This document shows positions 38,701-49,546 of a DNA stretch of 64,000 bases, in pieces. Below the pieces are notes generated by a model. The model did no database searches. It had not been told where the DNA came from and worked only from the letters and a program-made list of their open reading frames with translations. A program made the position numbers and the translations under genes. The first letter of the stretch is position 1. Each line of letters begins with the position of its first letter. The DNA is from Acestrorhynchus altus (lineage: Eukaryota; Chordata; Actinopteri; Characiformes; Acestrorhynchidae). Location of the stretch: NCBI GenBank assembly GCA_034509495.1, contig CM067511.1, positions 25,061,200 to 25,125,199 of the forward strand, written 5' to 3'.

Positions 38701-41700
38701 ACAATTGCCATGTGCAGTGCAAAATGGCCTTAAAAATGCAAAAAGGGTACTCCTGAGTGGTGCAGCTGTCTAGACATTTGCAACATCAGCAGATAGCCCG
38801 TTCAAATTGTAGGGATGCCACAACCATTCATGGCTCATGGTCCCAAACAGAACAACTGGCCTAATTTTCACTGAGTGTGTAGGATGGCCCTCATTCTTTC
38901 CCCATTATTCAACATGTTAGCTGTTAGCGGAACTGGCAGTTTTCTCCTCCAAATCTGTTAAGAGGTTGCAGATTAAAAACATGCATGTATGCTTCATATG
39001 ATTCAGAGGAAGCATGTGCTAGTTTTCACCCTCATTACACTGGTTGTATTTGTTGGTAGGGCGAGTCATAGCTACCGGGTGGGGAAAGAAAAAGACTAAA
39101 ATTGGGGTGAATTAAAAAAAATATATATGTGTAATTTGAAAGACTGTGTACTGTGGAGAAACAATGCATTATGACACCACAACATCTTACCTGCTCTGGT
39201 CTCATTAGCAGATGAAGTTGTCATTCTCAAACTGTGTTCAACTTTGCTAAAGTAGATCATTAATTAATTTTACAAAGCCATGACAGCATAATCAGACATG
39301 GCAATTAATGTAGCAGGCAGTCTTACTTAGAATGTATGGGGCCATGGCATTATCCAATATGCTATTAATCAGCTTTGAATAATAATAATAAAAAAAAACA
39401 CTAGAGATTATTTGGGCATTGGTGCATGCAGGAGCACAAATGAGGCATTAGTTAATGATTAATGAACCATAATTAATAATTACCCACCGTAAAGCCAATA
39501 TTGGACTGTCTGTAAACATTAACTTTTGCCCTTTATCTGTGAACAATGTCATTTTCCTTTTCAAACTAAATTAAGTATATATTTCATAAAAACAGCCTCT
39601 TACCTCGGTCATTTCAGGGGATTTTATTTCCTTAATCTTGAAGAAATATCCAATTGTGAGGAAAGTGATGGCCACAGCACTGACACTGACCATAAAAATG
39701 ACCAGTGGTGGACGGCTGCTTATATAGGTCTTCAGGTTCTCCAGAGGATTTAACAAGAACACCTGCACACAGGAAGAAGACGAATAGTCTGGACTGGAAA
39801 TAAAAATAGAACCCTTCTCCAAAAACAGCAATGTTTATCATCAGCTGCTTCTTACAGTGAAACGTGTGTTGGAGACACATCAATAAAAACAAACCAATCA
39901 TATACTTCACAAAAAACACAGATTACTGTTACTGTATCAGTAACCAAAGTAATAACAGAGAGCTACAGGTTCAATACACTGATGTATATCTCCATAAAAA
40001 AAAAAAAGTTTATCCTAAAGAGAAGGGTGGGTTTTAGAAGCATTACGCCCTTCAGAGCTCTGATTCTGTTCACCACCACTGTGAACTATACTCTATATCC
40101 AAATATTTGTGGACTCTCCTTCTAACAAATGCCTTCAGCTATTTTAAATTGCACCCATTGCTGACACAGATGTGCAAATGCACACACAGCGTGTCTAAAC
40201 TAGTCTAGTCTCCCTGGCACCATGCCTAATGCCCGGAATTGCCTAGAGATGTACAAAACCCCCAGCACTGAGCTGTGGAGCAGTGCAACTCTGTTCTCTG
40301 GAATGATGGTGGCTCATCCAATACATTTGGGATGAGTTGGGCAGCTGGGGATGAGGTGGGGTGGTGATCATCCAACACCCCCGAACTAAGTAAATGCTCC
40401 TAAATCTAGTATAAAGCTTTCCTTGGACAGTAAAACCAATTACTCCAATACAGCAGAATAAACTGATTTTGGAAGAAATAATGAACGACTACATGTCCCA
40501 ATACATTTGTCCATATAATGAGTTTATAATCTGGTATGGTTCTCAAAAATGAGCATTTCAGCAAAGGCCAAAGGACATCCAGAACCTAAACTGCAATGTG
40601 CATCATTTGTGTGTGATTTGTCTTGAAATAACTGTTTAAAATCTGTGCACAGCAAGACTTTCTGGAACTGGGTTTCTTTCTCGTTCATGTTTACAGTCCT
40701 GTGTATGATTACTTTCTGTGAAAAGCAAATCAGAACAATACTGGAGTCGTATTCACAGGAGTCTCTCAGTGCAGCGGCATTGATCTAGGATCTATTCCTA
40801 GCAGTAGGGCCATCGTAAATAAGCCAGAATCTGAACCTATATTATGACTTCACCCATGACTATAGACCCTGTATGAATGTGTGCCCAGGGTTTTATTAGA
40901 CTAACAGCATGGGTGCAGCTGGTGGAATATAGTTGATAACCACCCTCTCTGTAGCAGACTAGGGTTTGATGGCTGGGCAAGTACACAATAGTCTAAGCTT
41001 TCTTGAAAGTATTATTTGCTTAGATATATTCAGAAACTGTAGTAGCATTGTTGCTTATAATTCCCTGATACTAATTTTTTTTTTTTTTTTTTTTTTTTTT
41101 ATTAATCAAAAGGTGTTCATGGGGCATCCTATTGGTTGGTGGTTGGCCCCTATTGTCAAACCCAATACTATCACATCATCCTTAATTTCCCTGAGGGAAC
41201 CCTCCCAAGAGATCAATTAAGTTCTATCCTATACCATCATATCTGGTGTAATCTGGGTCATACTTATGGATGACATTTTTGCTTTTCCTAAGGAACAATG
41301 TCACCATTCTCTGCTTAAGAAACTTCTACATCTGTGGTTCACTGTCTGCACCAGACGCCTCTGGCTGCGTTTTCTCAAACTGATCATGTTTAATTCACCA
41401 TGCATTACTTCTGTGGTGTTATTATTTGTTCATTTCTATCCATACTTATATAATGTTGTAATGTTCACATGACTGATCTCTAAGTTTTAACTAATGTAAA
41501 ATCAATTCAAGTACTTTTCTGATTTAAAGCACCATCACAAATGGGCCTGTGGGCCAATAGGAAATCTTTCACAGCCCACAGCCCACTATAGCCCCATTAA
41601 ACCTAGTGACTCTTACTATAAAACCAGGAATCCATCTACTTTCCCTCTGTATGCATAAAAAAAACACTGCTATGTCATGATTGCCAAGTTGCTGTCCACC

Positions 41701-41976
41701 TTCCAACCCCAGTCAGCCTTTCCAGAGAGACCCTTGGCACAACACCACTGTGCTTTGTTTAGTCTCTGATTCTGGAGATCTTGTTCACTATGCACACTCA
41801 TCATTTCTATTTACATACAGAAGTTCAAGAAAATCTGATCATCCAGACATCAGATGCTGCAGCAATGCCATACCAACGTCTGACAGGCGGTGTAGGAAAC
41901 TCCCAACACAGATGAGGTCGTTTTATCACCTTTTCTTTGGACTAGAAGGGTCAGCAGTCCCAGCTGATGGCTTAAG

Positions 41977-42007
<31 letters not shown>

Positions 42008-42680
42008 TGAGAGAGAGAGATAGAGAGAGACCAGTCCAGACAATAACAGAACGCGGGCTGTTTCAGCAGCTGCAAGGCCATGCATACGAGTTTATAAACA
42101 CACTGACCACCGAACGAGCTGAATGGCTTGCGTGCAGCAAAGCACTGGACTAACGACACGCTCTGCTGTCCGTCAGGCTGCGCGGCGGCGTGTCTGGTGG
42201 ACGGAGCGAGATAATCCAGCTCCAATTAGTACAGAAGTCCATTCCGGGGTTTCACTCCGCCCGTCCACACGGCGCTGCTGCAGCTCAGCCGCGGAGCCGC
42301 CGGGCTGCGGATGGAGCCAAATCCCGGAACGGATTTCTCATTCCGCACCTCTGGGAACAGGGAGCCTCTGGGATCTGTGGCGTCCACAACCCACCCTGCT
42401 GTAATTATGGCACCTCGACATCCTCCACACGCAGCAGCAGACTGCAGACGTCCACCTGCGCCACATCAGACAAAATCCAGCTCCGGGATCCAAGTTAGTG
42501 AGTGACCCGCAGCCGTTATAGCCTATTAGCCAGTCAGCTATGCAGCTGGCCTTCTCCAGACCTGAAACATCATCGCGAAACGCGGAGCGACAGGCGGTGG
42601 GAGGTCGGGCCGAGGTTGTGGGGTTAAACTATGTCTGTAGGAGGGAGAGAGAGAGCGAAATTCAGCGTTAAACTCACCAT
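35762..42680 (-). CDS. tmem248: Transmembrane protein 248, complete
   Basis: Conserved vertebrate membrane protein of unknown biochemical role (the C7orf42 family). Seven coding exons: 42678-42680 (only the ATG), 39604-39762, 38257-38542, 37649-37799, 37109-37292, 35962-36105 and 35762-35782 (stop 35762-35764). All are GT-AG and in phase, giving 315 codons against 314 in human as I recall it. The protein has a short cytosolic N-terminus (NPLENLKTYISSRPP), a membrane helix at about residues 20-42, a lumenal domain with several N-glycosylation sequons (NETL, NEST, NISV, NITH, NITF, NATS) and conserved cysteines, then a second helix (YFLFVMVITMFCYAVI) and a short tail with NPDFCPEK. Exon 1 contributes just the initiator methionine, so the start cannot be found by ORF searching. 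The gene is divergent from rad51d. A possible polyadenylation signal (AATAAA on the minus strand) lies at 34840-34845. Confidence 0.96.
36775..36929. mobile_element. 155-base MITE with about 27-base inverted ends
   Basis: The left end TACTGTATTTTCCAGACTAT continues to AAGCCGC. The right end reads, reverse-complemented, TACCATATTTTCCGGACTAT and AAGCCGC. About three mismatches separate the two arms. It sits in the tmem248 intron between exons 35962-36105 and 37109-37292. No coding content. Confidence 0.85.
38750..39120 (+). mobile_element. tRNA-derived SINE of otophysan type
   Basis: A tRNA-like head (GGTGCAGCTGTCTAGA, with B-box-like CGTTCAAATTG) is followed by a body with ACAACTGGCC, GTAGGATGGC, GTTAGCGGAACTGGCAG and TGCTAGTTTTCACCC, and an ATTGGGGTGAATTAAAAAAA tail. 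This is the order of a SINE I know from catfish/characin genomes. It lies in the tmem248 intron between exons 38257-38542 and 39604-39762. Confidence 0.65.
40085..40530. mobile_element. Tc1/mariner-type MITE, copy in tmem248 intron 1
   Basis: Left end TATATCCAAATATTTGTGGAC and right end (reverse complement) TATATGGACAAATGTATTGG form imperfect inverted repeats. The middle matches the copies at 52005 and 55905 (GGCACCATGCC, CCCCAGCACTGAG, CTTGGACAGTAAAACC). No coding capacity. Confidence 0.7.
41075..41100 (+). repeat. T homopolymer, 26 bases
   Basis: Uninterrupted T run in tmem248 intron 1. Confidence 0.9.
41240..41400 (+). pseudogene. Possible fossil of a retrotransposon reverse transcriptase
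   Basis: The plus strand reads VILMDDIFAFPKEQCHHS and continues open for about 30 codons. The LMDDI stretch resembles the catalytic xxDD box of reverse transcriptases (YLDDILIFS in Ty3/gypsy elements), with a following histidine-rich turn. Only about 50 codons are involved; alternatively chance. Confidence 0.25.
41977..42030. repeat. (GT)n(GA)n microsatellite
   Basis: About 12 GT units pass into interrupted GA units at the edge of the tmem248 CpG-rich region. Confidence 0.9.
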
Positions 42681-42830
42681 TTTCGCTGTGTGTTCGTAGG
42701 GCGGGGAGCTCGGCAGCTAACAGGCTCCGGCCGCTGCTTCACGCGGACTAATGGAACGAGGGGAGACCGGGGCTGCGGGGCAGGCAGGGCGGGAGGCGGC
42801 GCAGGAGCAGCGACTACTCCTTCCCATTAT
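42150..42830. promoter_or_regulatory. CpG-rich 5' region of tmem248
   Basis: GC content and CpG frequency rise sharply here against AT-rich flanks, and the tmem248 ATG plus donor sit inside it at 42671-42680. The transcription start is probably between about 42690 and 42830, with the island extending into intron 1. Exact start sites cannot be read from sequence. Confidence 0.6.
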
Positions 42831-43779
42831 TTGTCGGTTCCCTGTCGGACTCGAAAAGCAGCAAGAGAGTTTGTTTTCAGAATAATAACTTAAAGCGAAC
42901 TGTGACTCAGGAAGCCACCAGAGCGAGCGCTCCGTAACTACGACGTATCGCCCGTCCTGTGAGTTGCCAGGTCCGTACTAAATCCCCGTCCCCTCCGCTC
43001 CTGAAAATAGCACAAACTAAATTACTACTCCGTTTCACCTTTTGAAGAATCTGGTTTGTCCTTTACATGGTGTAGAAATTAAATAACAGACTCGCTCCAT
43101 TATTTCAACAGAACACACGGCTCTCCCTTCGCCTCCCTGGTATATAGGTTATAAATGTATTACTTTTCCTTTCAGCTGATCAGAAGGGACAATAACAGAA
43201 ACGAGTGTAGTGTAATTAGTCCAGAGGCTGCTATACATGTTCAAAGTATTCCCAGAAAATAACAGGACAAGTTTAATCAGTGCATTTCGAAACTGGCTCC
43301 GTTATCGGGAAAACGGAGAATCTGGCAACCATGCTGGCCACGGTTTACCATGAACCGCCAGCAGTGTTCGTAACACTGTTTGACTCGTGAACGAATCCTA
43401 TTTTGAGTCATTTTAGAGAGCCGATTCACGAGTCACCATGAAACGAACTTCTTATGTCGTTTTCACACGACTGTTTAAAATCGCGCATTAATGAACACAC
43501 CATTTTAATGAATATTAATCATATTCCAATGAGCAAGCTTCTAAATGCGGTGATATTTGCTGGCGCAGTTCTGGACGCCCGCAATGGTTGTTTGTTGTCA
43601 CCTGTTTATATTTGTTTATTTTATGTATATTTTATTGCTTCCTTCCCTTTATAATGAGAAAATTAGAAAAATGTATACGCTTTATATCCGCGTAATACAG
43701 AAAACTTCATTATATTACTATACATTATAATAATGATTATGATAAGTTATAATTTCGAGCAATCAGATTGACTACTACA

Positions 43780-43820
<41 letters not shown>
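43780..43820. repeat. (ATA)n microsatellite between the divergent promoters
   Basis: About 13 trinucleotide units immediately upstream of the rad51d CCAAT cluster. Confidence 0.95.
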
Positions 43821-43821
<1 letters not shown>

Positions 43822-43865
43822 GTTGTGAATCAATGAATCGTTGACTTCTCAAGGGGCATCGTCAA

Positions 43866-44030
43866 CTACGGGGCGGGTCCTGTCCTTCACCCTTATTTCC
43901 ATTGGCTGAAACCACGCAGTCAGAAAAACATTTTATTGGACGAAACGTCTCTAAATCCTATTGGCTCAGCTCAGCCACGAACGTGAGGCGCGAGAAGCGT
44001 CCTGGTTCAGAGCGCGAGCAGTGGTTTGTT
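43866..44030 (+). promoter_or_regulatory. rad51d: Probable rad51d promoter: GC box and three inverted CCAAT boxes
   Basis: A GC box (GGGGCGGG, about 43870-43877) is followed by three ATTGG motifs at 43901, 43935 and 43960, spaced 34 and 25 bases. This arrangement is typical of NF-Y-driven, TATA-less housekeeping and cell-cycle promoters. CpG-rich sequence follows at about 43980-44030. The coding start is 550-600 bases downstream, so an untranslated first exon and a 5' UTR intron are likely: a CAG|gt donor lies at 44098 and an acceptor (cttcag) ends at 44573, seven bases before the ATG. Confidence 0.5.
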
Positions 44031-44249
44031 TACTCTGGTTATAAATCTGCACTGACTTTAAGTAAAATGAAACCAGAAGCTCTTAATATTATCGGCAGGT
44101 CTCATAGTCAGAGTCGCGTACGTATTTATTCATCGAAAACAACACCTGTGACTGAAGAGCGGTGTTGTTTCAGACATCTGTGGCGAATGTAAACAGTTAG
44201 CCTGTAGCTAACCACCTCAACTGAGCGAAGGTTGGTTCAGTAATGTTCA

Positions 44250-44555
44250 GTGGGACATTATTAAATCACTATTACTAACTTCATCACCATTATTAAATCA
44301 CTATTTCTAGCTTCCTCATTATTAACTCACTATTACTGACGTCCTCATTATTAACTATCACTAACTTCCACACTGTTATGAACTCACTAATAACTTCCTC
44401 ACTATTATTAACTCAATAACCTCACTATTATTAACTCACTATTACTAACTACCTCACTATTACTAACTCCCTATTATTTACTCCCTCACTTTTATTAACT
44501 CAATATTTCTTACTCACTATTAACTTGCTCACTATTATTTACTCCCTCACTATTA
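44250..44555 (+). repeat. Tandem repeat of a TATTACTAACTTCCTCAC-like unit before rad51d
   Basis: About 15 diverged copies of a 15-20-base pyrimidine-biased unit (TTATTAACTCAC / TATTACTAACTTCCTCAC) end 25 bases before the rad51d ATG. If the leader is spliced, as the acceptor at 44571-44573 suggests, the array lies in a 5' UTR intron; otherwise it is transcribed leader. Its units contain TACTAAC-type words. Confidence 0.8.
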
Positions 44556-44579
44556 CTTTAAAGTGAACTTCAGGGCGCC

Positions 44580-47500
44580 ATGGTGCTGTTAAGAACAGAC
44601 TTATGTCCGGGGCTGAGTGAGGACATGGTTGAAGGTCTACGGGCAGAAGGTATTAAAACAGGTAAATACAGCACAACACTACAACCTGACTGTTCCTACA
44701 GTTCATTCAGCCCTCCTTCACTCAAACAAAGCGATTTGTCTTTCAGTGGAGGACTTTGTCGCATCTGACGCAGAAGAATTGGCTCAGAAATGCTCTTTGT
44801 CTTATAAGGTTTGTAGTCAATAGTTTGATTAAGATGTGGAGACTGCTGTGTTAAATATTCCAGATAAACAGTTACAGAAATACTATATCCCACCAATCAC
44901 ATCACATTTCCCCCATTCTGAATGTTGGCGTGAACCTGAAGCTGCTGGCATGTATTTGCACGATTTACATTTACATTTACGGCATTTAGCAGACGCCCTT
45001 ATCCAGAGCGACTTACAAAAGTGCTTTGCTGTTTACTTAGAATATCCTTAGCTTGTAGATAAGGCTGGAATCTAGAGATTCCACACATTTAGACCATGTT
45101 GAAACAAAAGTCTTTATGGAGTTAAGTACTCCTGAAACAGATGAGTCTTCAGTCTGCATTGCAGTTATGCATTGCACTGCTGCTTTGATAACTACATTAA
45201 TACTTGGCTCTTTCCTGAATTTATTAAGATGCCATGTAAAATGGATCAGCCTGTAAACTCAAAGTAGTGGTCAGATGTTTACAATGTTTGATATTAAGTG
45301 ATTTCTTGAACTGGTCGTTTTTTCATTGGCCAACATAAGTGTACAGCAGACATTTTTAATAGAACAAATATACATACAGTACATCTAAAATTGTATGTCC
45401 ATTCTGGTTGAATATTTGACCAATCAGTGGAACTGTTCGATTAACTCTGCCTTATTTTATGTGTTTGGGGTCATTGACCTGTTGGAACATTCAAATGTGT
45501 CCAAGCATCAACCATCTAGCTGATGTTTTAAAATCGTACACCGCTATCTGAAAAGATATCCTGAAAGGAAACAAAGCTTAGTCTTTAATCAGTAGGTGTA
45601 TTGTTCCTAATAAAATGTTCAATGTTCCTAATATAAGCTTAGTCAGTGTTAAAAAAACAAAACCAAAAATCTGGAACACACCCAAGTGACCCTTTTATAC
45701 AACCCTTTATTTTTTAAACTAATCAAATTTGAATTATGCAATAATGTGATCCTAGAGGTTACATATGTATATGTGCACTACTTTACAAATCCATCACTAT
45801 CCTTGCTTGATTTAAGGGTTGTGGTATTGCAGTAGTCAAAAGTGCTCTATTGTTCCAGGCTTTGGTGGCCCTTAAGCGAGTGCTTCTGGCTCAGCACACA
45901 GCATTCCCAATCTCAGGAGCAGACATGTATGAGGAACTACTGAGCTCCACTTCTATTTTCTCCACAGGAAATTCCAGGTGATGTCTCATTACAGACAGAA
46001 TGAACACTGTATAGTTTAACTGCATGGTACACGTACAATACTACATATTGGGCTATCACTATTAGAAGTCATGTATTCTAATGATTATCATGCAAACTAC
46101 CAACTAATCATTGTACATTAACTATGCAGGTAAATGGAAAAACGTCTTGCCAAAATGAGTGTTCAGCATGCATTATTAATAGAAAAAAATATACATACTG
46201 TACATCTAAAATTTGGTTATGTCCACTTTGGTTGAATATTTTACCCCTTTACTTTGTAATTAACTTAGTCCACATATTTCAAATAATCAGGACTTAGATT
46301 AGGTCATTCCAAATAGCTTATTGCTAGTGTGCCTTATCCACTCCAGAACCACCTTGGTGTGTTTGGGGTGACTGACCTGTTGGAACATTCAGACATGTCC
46401 CAAGTTTCAACCGTCCAGTTGATTTTTTAAAATGGTACACAATAATCTAAAAGGATATCCTGAAAGGGAAAGAAAGCTTAGCCTTCAATGGTCATTGTTA
46501 AATAATGTGTCTAAGTAGCATAAAATGCCATAATAAGTTTTAATAGTTTACATACATTTAATTTAATCAGTACCTCCTTATGCTCCTCTCTCTTTAGTGT
46601 AGATAAGTTGCTTGACCCTGGATTGTACTCCGGTGAGATCACAGAGCTGGTTGGAGGTCCAGGAACGGGCAAAACACAAGTGAGCTTTGCTATTTGTTAC
46701 ATAAATATAAATACACGAATCCATCCATGGACATTCTTACTTATAATAATCCAGTAGCCCTTGCCAGTAGTCTCTTATGAGTGGTTACATTTTCCGTAAC
46801 TCCCAACTACAACCTTTAAAAGTATGACTAGCATTGTCAGATTATCATTTTATCTGTTCATCTTCACCTGTTAGATGTGTTTTAGTGTGGCTGTCAACAC
46901 TGCACATGAGCTTAAGCAGAATGTGCTGTACATTGATACAAATGGCGGGGTGTGCGCTAGCCGGTTGCTTCAGATGCTTCAAGCCAAAACCAGCAGTGCT
47001 GTAGAGCAGGTAAATCCCAGCCTAAACTAATATTTCAATGTGTGAGATGATCTATTCCTTACTTTAATACTGAATTGTGGAATATAATCTTTAAATTTAT
47101 GTTTAGTACTAAAGTCTAGCATTTCATGCTGTGTATGTATATGCAGATGAAAGCTCTTCAGAGGATCAGGGTGTTCCAAGTGTTTGATGTGTTCTCCCTA
47201 CTTTGCTGCCTTCAAAATTTAAGAGCCAGTGGTTTCCAGAAGGTGTGTTCAGAATAAAAATTACAACTCATTGATAAATAACAAAGCAGTACCTCTTATC
47301 AGGCCATCCACCCTTTTAGGGATCAGTTGGAGGAGGTTCAGTGAAAGCAGTGATTGTGGATTCTGTGTCTGCTGTTATTTCTTGTGTGCTTGGAGGGAAA
47401 CAGACTGAAGGTAAAATACTTGACCTCAGCTACCCATTTTGTCAGTCATTATTGCTGTTTTCTTATTGTCTACAAGTCATACGTCTTCCACAGGTATGTC

Positions 47501-48236
47501 CCTAATGATGCAGGTTGCTTTAGAGCTGAAGATGATTGCCAAAGATTTTAATATAGCAGTTATGGTAAGTAGAACTGTACTTGTATCAAATTACTGTGAA
47601 TAGTACTGAACTCAGTTATTTTAATAATACCATATTTTGCACTGCATGCCAAAATAAATGTCAGGTGACCAACCATGTAACACGGGATGGAAATGGGCAG
47701 CTGAAACCTGGGTTGGGGCAGTCGTGGAGTCACATTCCACGCACACGCATTCTCCTGCAGAGAGTGGAGCGGCCAGGAGCACCTTCCAGCTTACGCACAG
47801 CTACCTTGACCAAATCCTCACGACAGGTGAGTAATTTTGTTTTACTGTTATTTTACTTTTTTCGAATTTATTGCAATTACAAAACATACATCATGTAGTT
47901 GGAGCATAATTCTGTAGTTTTATATCTTGGGTGACATGCATCAGTCATCTGATATGATTTATATTGTAAACATATTTACACTGTAACGTTAATTAGAATA
48001 TATAAAAACACATTAGAATAAACCCAATACTTAAAACTGAAAAGGAAGCATGTGTTTAATGCACACTTGCAAATATGTGTAAATGTTTTATTCTGTAGAT
48101 TTAATCAGGGGAAATAAAAAAAAAATGTATCCTTTTATAGCCCTGTTACATGATGGAAGAATTTAACTTGAGTGAACAGTCCAATGAGGAGCTGAAGCCT
48201 GGACTCTCTGGCAAGAGGAAAATCGATGATACATAA
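44580..48236 (+). CDS. rad51d: RAD51 paralog D, complete
   Basis: RAD51D is a RecA-family ATPase of the BCDX2 complex, acting in homologous recombination and fork protection. Ten exons: 44580-44661, 44747-44808, 45859-45977, 46598-46679, 46875-47009, 47147-47242, 47320-47410, 47494-47564, 47665-47826 and 48141-48236 (stop 48234-48236). All are GT-AG and in phase; 331 codons, against 328 in human as I recall it. The N-terminal helical domain (residues 1-80) is followed by the ATPase core: Walker A GGPGTGKT (residues 107-114, lysine 113), LYIDTNGG, a Walker B segment VIVD with aspartate 206, and the TNHVTRDGNGQLKPGLGQSW region. The start has an excellent Kozak context (GCGCCATGG) just after a probable acceptor. 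A possible polyadenylation signal (ATTAAA) is at 48458-48463. The gene is tail to tail with lig3. Confidence 0.97.
44963..45175 (+). repeat. Dispersed teleost repeat with GGCATTTAGCAGACGCCCTT
   Basis: Starts TTTACATTTACATTTACGGC and includes TATCCAGAGCGACTTAC and GAGTCTTCAGTCTGCATT. Same family as 10935-11253. Lies in rad51d intron 2. Confidence 0.7.
45315..45600 (-). mobile_element. Tc1-like relic in rad51d intron 2
   Basis: The reverse complement contains GATGTTCCAACAGG-type sequence followed by TCAATGACCCCAAACACA, the transposase DPKHT region, with an internal deletion. Direct-orientation homolog of 46140-46515. Confidence 0.6.
46140..46515 (-). mobile_element. Tc1-like relic in rad51d intron 3
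   Basis: Same element and orientation as 45315-45600 but longer, keeping TCACCCCAAACACACCAAGG and GGTTCTGGAGTGGATAAG on the minus strand. Exon 45859-45977 lies between the two. Confidence 0.6.
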
Positions 48237-48463
48237 GCTATACAAAGAACACCAGACCTTTAAGGGGGGGGGGGTGTGGGAGAGTAACACATCTTACTTG
48301 TACAGAAAGGAAGATTTGTTTTTATATGAACATAATTCATGACAGAAGTATCGTCAAAGTTTTCTTTGAAATATGTGATGTTTGACTTTTGGTAAAAGGT
48401 TTCTCCCAAATTGTTAATCTTTTTTGTTAAGTTAGCTGTTAAATGTTTGTTACCATAATTAAA

Positions 48464-49546
48464 CAAGAATCTTCACTGATTCTCACTGTACTCAAAATGC
48501 ATTTTTTTTTTTAGAAATCAAAGAACAAATACAAAATGCAAAAAAAAAAATCAAAACAAACAAAAACACTTTAGCTGCACATGAAGGTTTTTCTTTCTTT
48601 TTTAAGCATATTTTAATTAAGATACTTAACACTTTCGTGTAATTCCTGGAAAGTGGCAGGAGTATTCGGTTTGAATAGAGGTGTACTGTATATGTTCTAC
48701 AGCACCAGTTAACATACCAACATAATTTATTTTTAATGCTTGAACAGATGGTTTCCCGAGTATTTACACATTCAGTGTATATCCACGTGTCAAGCTGTTG
48801 CATGACTTTTTATCAGATGTTTCTTAGAACTTTTGACTGATTTAACACTGATGTCCAGAAACAACCACTATGCCAGTGCTGTCCTGAGGCAGGAACAGAC
48901 TCTATTCACTAGAGTTATTACACATTCTGGTGGCTTGTTGAGTTTTGCCAAGTAGGCTTTGCATAATTAAACTTCTTTCAATGTTGTTCAGATTTATGTA
49001 CCTATAAAATGACATTCACTAAAGAAGCTATCAAACCTGCCCCAGTGTTTTCAAAGTCAGAACCTCAGCATGTGTACAGTTACTACTCAACAAATGTGAC
49101 AATGCCGTGATCTAAAAACCTACTGCATATTTTGATGAGAAAACACAACTGTCATGACCCAACATGAAAAATCTCTGTTCACAATGTACATGTGCTCTAG
49201 ATTAATGATGGCTCCAGCAGAATAAAACACCCGTTAACATCATAAATAAACAAAATAAAAATGCATCTTCCTGTGATACCTGGAGAACCACACCCAAAAC
49301 AACGAGTACCGATAAACTCATTGTTTTTTTTACTTGTAATACCAAACTATGGTAAATCCTCAGACAATGAAAAATGTGTGAGAGGAACAAAAATCAACCA
49401 ATAGGAAGTTCATGAACTCAACTATGTTGTGGTCAAAGTTATCTGTTTAGTTTGTTTAACATGTAGTGGTCTGAAGGGCACTTTTTTCCATTTCAAAAAG
49501 ATGCTCTAGCACCATCTTGGGGTCCCCAATGCAGTTCTTACTGGTT
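48464..49546. other. Convergent 3' ends of rad51d and lig3
   Basis: This 1.1-kb stretch holds the 3' UTR of lig3 (reading leftward from 49546) and the sequence beyond the rad51d polyadenylation signal. A minus-strand AATAAA candidate lies at 48726-48731. I see no other gene; in human, RFFL lies between the two orthologs. Confidence 0.6.

Noticed and set aside
39571..39831. tmem248 start at the methionine upstream of VFLLNPLEN in the same exon
   Set aside because: A clear acceptor (tgtgcag) separates that methionine from the coding exon, and the true ATG is the three-base coding exon at 42678-42680.
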